Below are positions 5,976 through 7,130 of a stretch of DNA of 7,130 nucleotides, one piece after another. The number at the start of each line of letters is the position of its first letter. Position 1 is the stretch's first letter. Below the pieces are notes generated by a model that saw nothing but the letters and a program-made list of their open reading frames with translations, did no database searches and was not told the origin of the DNA. The stretch is from the NCBI GenBank assembly GCA_031263945.1, contig JAISEW010000180.1, positions 1 through 7,130 of the forward strand. Direction: 5' to 3'. Position numbers and translations under genes: made by a program. Origin of the DNA: Gracilibacteraceae bacterium (lineage in GTDB: Bacteria; Bacillota; Desulfitobacteriia; Desulfitobacteriales; Syntrophobotulaceae).

Positions 5976-6040
5976 ATCCTCCTTTCGTTACTGTCCCGGG
6001 ATCCTCCTTTCTTCGTCACTGTTGGCCTGTCCCGGGATCC
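5976..6040. repeat. Imperfect tandem repeat across the lipoprotein stop codon
   Basis: On the plus strand a 25-base unit (5976-6000) and a 36-base unit (6001-6036) both begin ATCCTCCTTTC and end CTGTCCCGGG, and a further ATCC closes the array. The longer unit has about 11 extra bases in the middle. CTGTCCCGGGATCC is thus exact at 5991-6004 and 6027-6040. On the minus strand the array provides the last eight codons or so of the lipoprotein gene, its stop and the bases just after it. The GGATCCCGGG...TGACG pattern resembles the dispersed hairpin repeat of this window (GGATTCCGG...TGACG), so it may be a decayed relative. Confidence 0.65.
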
Positions 6041-7077
6041 ATTATAGCCTGGATGGAGGGATCTTGCAATGAGGCGGCGTTTTCCCAGTCGAGGGCGAAC
6101 ACGGATCTCATTTTTTCCGCGCAGGCCGGCGCCGGTATGGTCGCCAGCGTTTCATGATTAATGACAAAAGTGGCGTGCGACCAGGCGGAGGCGGCGAAGA
6201 GCAGCGTTTTTTCATCAAAAACCGCAAAAGTGTAATCCATGATCTCCGGCGTATCTTCCCCGCCGCCCTGATACAGGCGCACTTCCACGCCGGCGGCCAG
6301 CAAGCGCTCCAGACTGTTGGGCGTCGCGGTCACCACGTCGGGATTCAGCAGCGCCCGCACGACGCAGCCTCGCTCCCGGGCGGCGATCAGGGCGTTCAGG
6401 GTGTCTTCCTGGCTGATTTGAATGCTTTCTACCAATATTTCCTTGTTGGCGCCGTCGATCCGGCGCAAAACCTCCAGGCGCAGAGCGGCGCCTTCACTCA
6501 TCGTCACTTGGCTGTCGTCGGCCGGGCTGCTCGCGGGCAATGACAAAGAAAGCGTGGTCGTGTACTGCCAGTCCGCGGCGAAACTGCGGGCCAAACGCGC
6601 GGCCGCTCCGCCGTCCAGCCGCACAGCCATACGGCGCGCGGCGCCGGCCGCCCAATCGGAACTGTAGAGCAGCGCGGCGGTCCCGTCGGCCACCATGTAG
6701 CGGACCCGCTGATACTGGCCGCGCTGGGCCGGATAATATTGCACGGAAACATTATCGTTTTTCAGGATTTCCACTGTTTGTTGATTGGCGGCCTGCCAGC
6801 GGTCCAGCAAAATATGAACGTCAACGCCGGCCCGCGCTCTTTCGATCAGAAGATCCCGCAGCTCCGGGTCGCTGAATATGAATTGCTCCGCCCAGAGCGT
6901 CGTTTGGGATCCCCGGATGAGCGCCGCCGTTTCTTCCTTTATGACGGCGGCGTCCGTCAGCACCGCCTCGGCCGGCAAGGAGGAAACCGGCGTCTCATCG
7001 GATTGAGCGCCCCGGGGCCAAAGGCCGCAGCCGGCCAGCAGTCCGGCCGCCAGTAAAAAGCAGACAAATCGCTTCAT
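6016..7077 (-). CDS. Lipoprotein with degenerate phospholipase-D-like fold
   Basis: A 353-residue predicted lipoprotein. Residues 1-17 form a signal peptide with lipobox LAGC, so Cys17 should be lipidated after export. The body looks like two PLD-like halves. Half one has a helix-strand unit ending RARAGVDVHILLDR (79-93) and then a core strand with Asp131 and SSDW. Half two has EILVESIQIS (213-222), ERGCVVRALLNPD (235-247) and a core strand with Asp288. In both, the catalytic HxKxxxxD motif is altered: Arg124-x-Arg126-x4-Asp131 and Asp281-x-Thr283-x4-Asp288. Both histidines and lysines are gone, so hydrolase activity is unlikely and a binding or structural role in the envelope is more probable. 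The ATG is fixed by the signal peptide, but no clear ribosome binding site precedes it. It is not evidently linked in function to ech, which has its own promoter. The PLD assignment is by pattern and moderately sure. Confidence 0.72.
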   Translation of the reverse strand: MKRFVCFLLAAGLLAGCGLWPRGAQSDETPVSSLPAEAVLTDAAVIKEETAALIRGSQTTLWAEQFIFSDPELRDLLIERARAGVDVHILLDRWQAANQQTVEILKNDNVSVQYYPAQRGQYQRVRYMVADGTAALLYSSDWAAGAARRMAVRLDGGAAARLARSFAADWQYTTTLSLSLPASSPADDSQVTMSEGAALRLEVLRRIDGANKEILVESIQISQEDTLNALIAARERGCVVRALLNPDVVTATPNSLERLLAAGVEVRLYQGGGEDTPEIMDYTFAVFDEKTLLFAASAWSHATFVINHETLATIPAPACAEKMRSVFALDWENAASLQDPSIQAIMDPGTGQQ

Positions 7078-7130
7078 GACATATTGTCAATTTCTTTTAT
7101 CAAAGATTTTTCCATTCAGTATTGATCCCG

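Noticed and set aside
7078..7130. Promoter for the lipoprotein gene (TTGATA or TTGACA near the start codon)
   Set aside because: No -10 box at proper spacing upstream of the ATG could be found within the 53 bases available; the real promoter is probably outside the window.

Overview
The window carries a complete six-gene operon for an Ech-type energy-converting [NiFe] hydrogenase on the minus strand (5773 down to 586). The genes run in the classical order echA-echB-echC-echD-echE-echF. Upstream of it, on the same strand, lies a gene for a lipoprotein with a phospholipase-D-like fold (7077-6016). Downstream, also on the minus strand, is a tRNA-Arg(UCU) gene (442-366) with its own promoter and terminator. 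All genes therefore point the same way, and the plus strand shows no convincing gene.

The organism looks like an anaerobic bacterium of moderately high GC. The bacterial signs are two near-consensus sigma-70 promoters with 17-bp spacers, GGAGG-like ribosome binding sites, a lipobox signal peptide, a tRNA with an encoded CCA end and an intrinsic terminator. A membrane-bound, ferredoxin-linked hydrogenase implies anaerobic, fermentative or H2-cycling metabolism. I cannot place the species from this window.

Region by region: 1-68 holds inverted repeats, including one copy of a dispersed hairpin repeat. 69-325 shows nothing I can name. 326-521 is the tRNA unit (terminator, gene, leader and promoter). 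546-573 is a second copy of the hairpin repeat. 586-5773 is the ech operon, 5814-5842 its promoter, 5976-6040 a short tandem repeat at the end of the lipoprotein gene, and 6016-7077 the lipoprotein gene.

The six Ech proteins form one membrane complex. EchF carries two [4Fe-4S] clusters and passes electrons, ultimately from reduced ferredoxin, to the [4Fe-4S] cluster of EchC and then to the Ni-Fe site of EchE. EchD is the small NuoC-like partner. EchA and EchB are the membrane ion-pumping subunits, so ferredoxin oxidation with H2 formation (or the reverse) is coupled to proton or sodium translocation. All metal ligands needed for hydrogenase activity are present. No maturation (hyp) genes lie in the window.

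The most unusual point is in echD. Its reading frame is stopped by an in-frame TAG, yet stays open for another 44 codons of Pro/Ala/Lys/Glu-rich sequence and ends one base before the echE start. The TAG sits exactly where a second copy of an internal repeat has a lysine codon. This suggests a single-base nonsense mutation, a sequencing error or UAG recoding.
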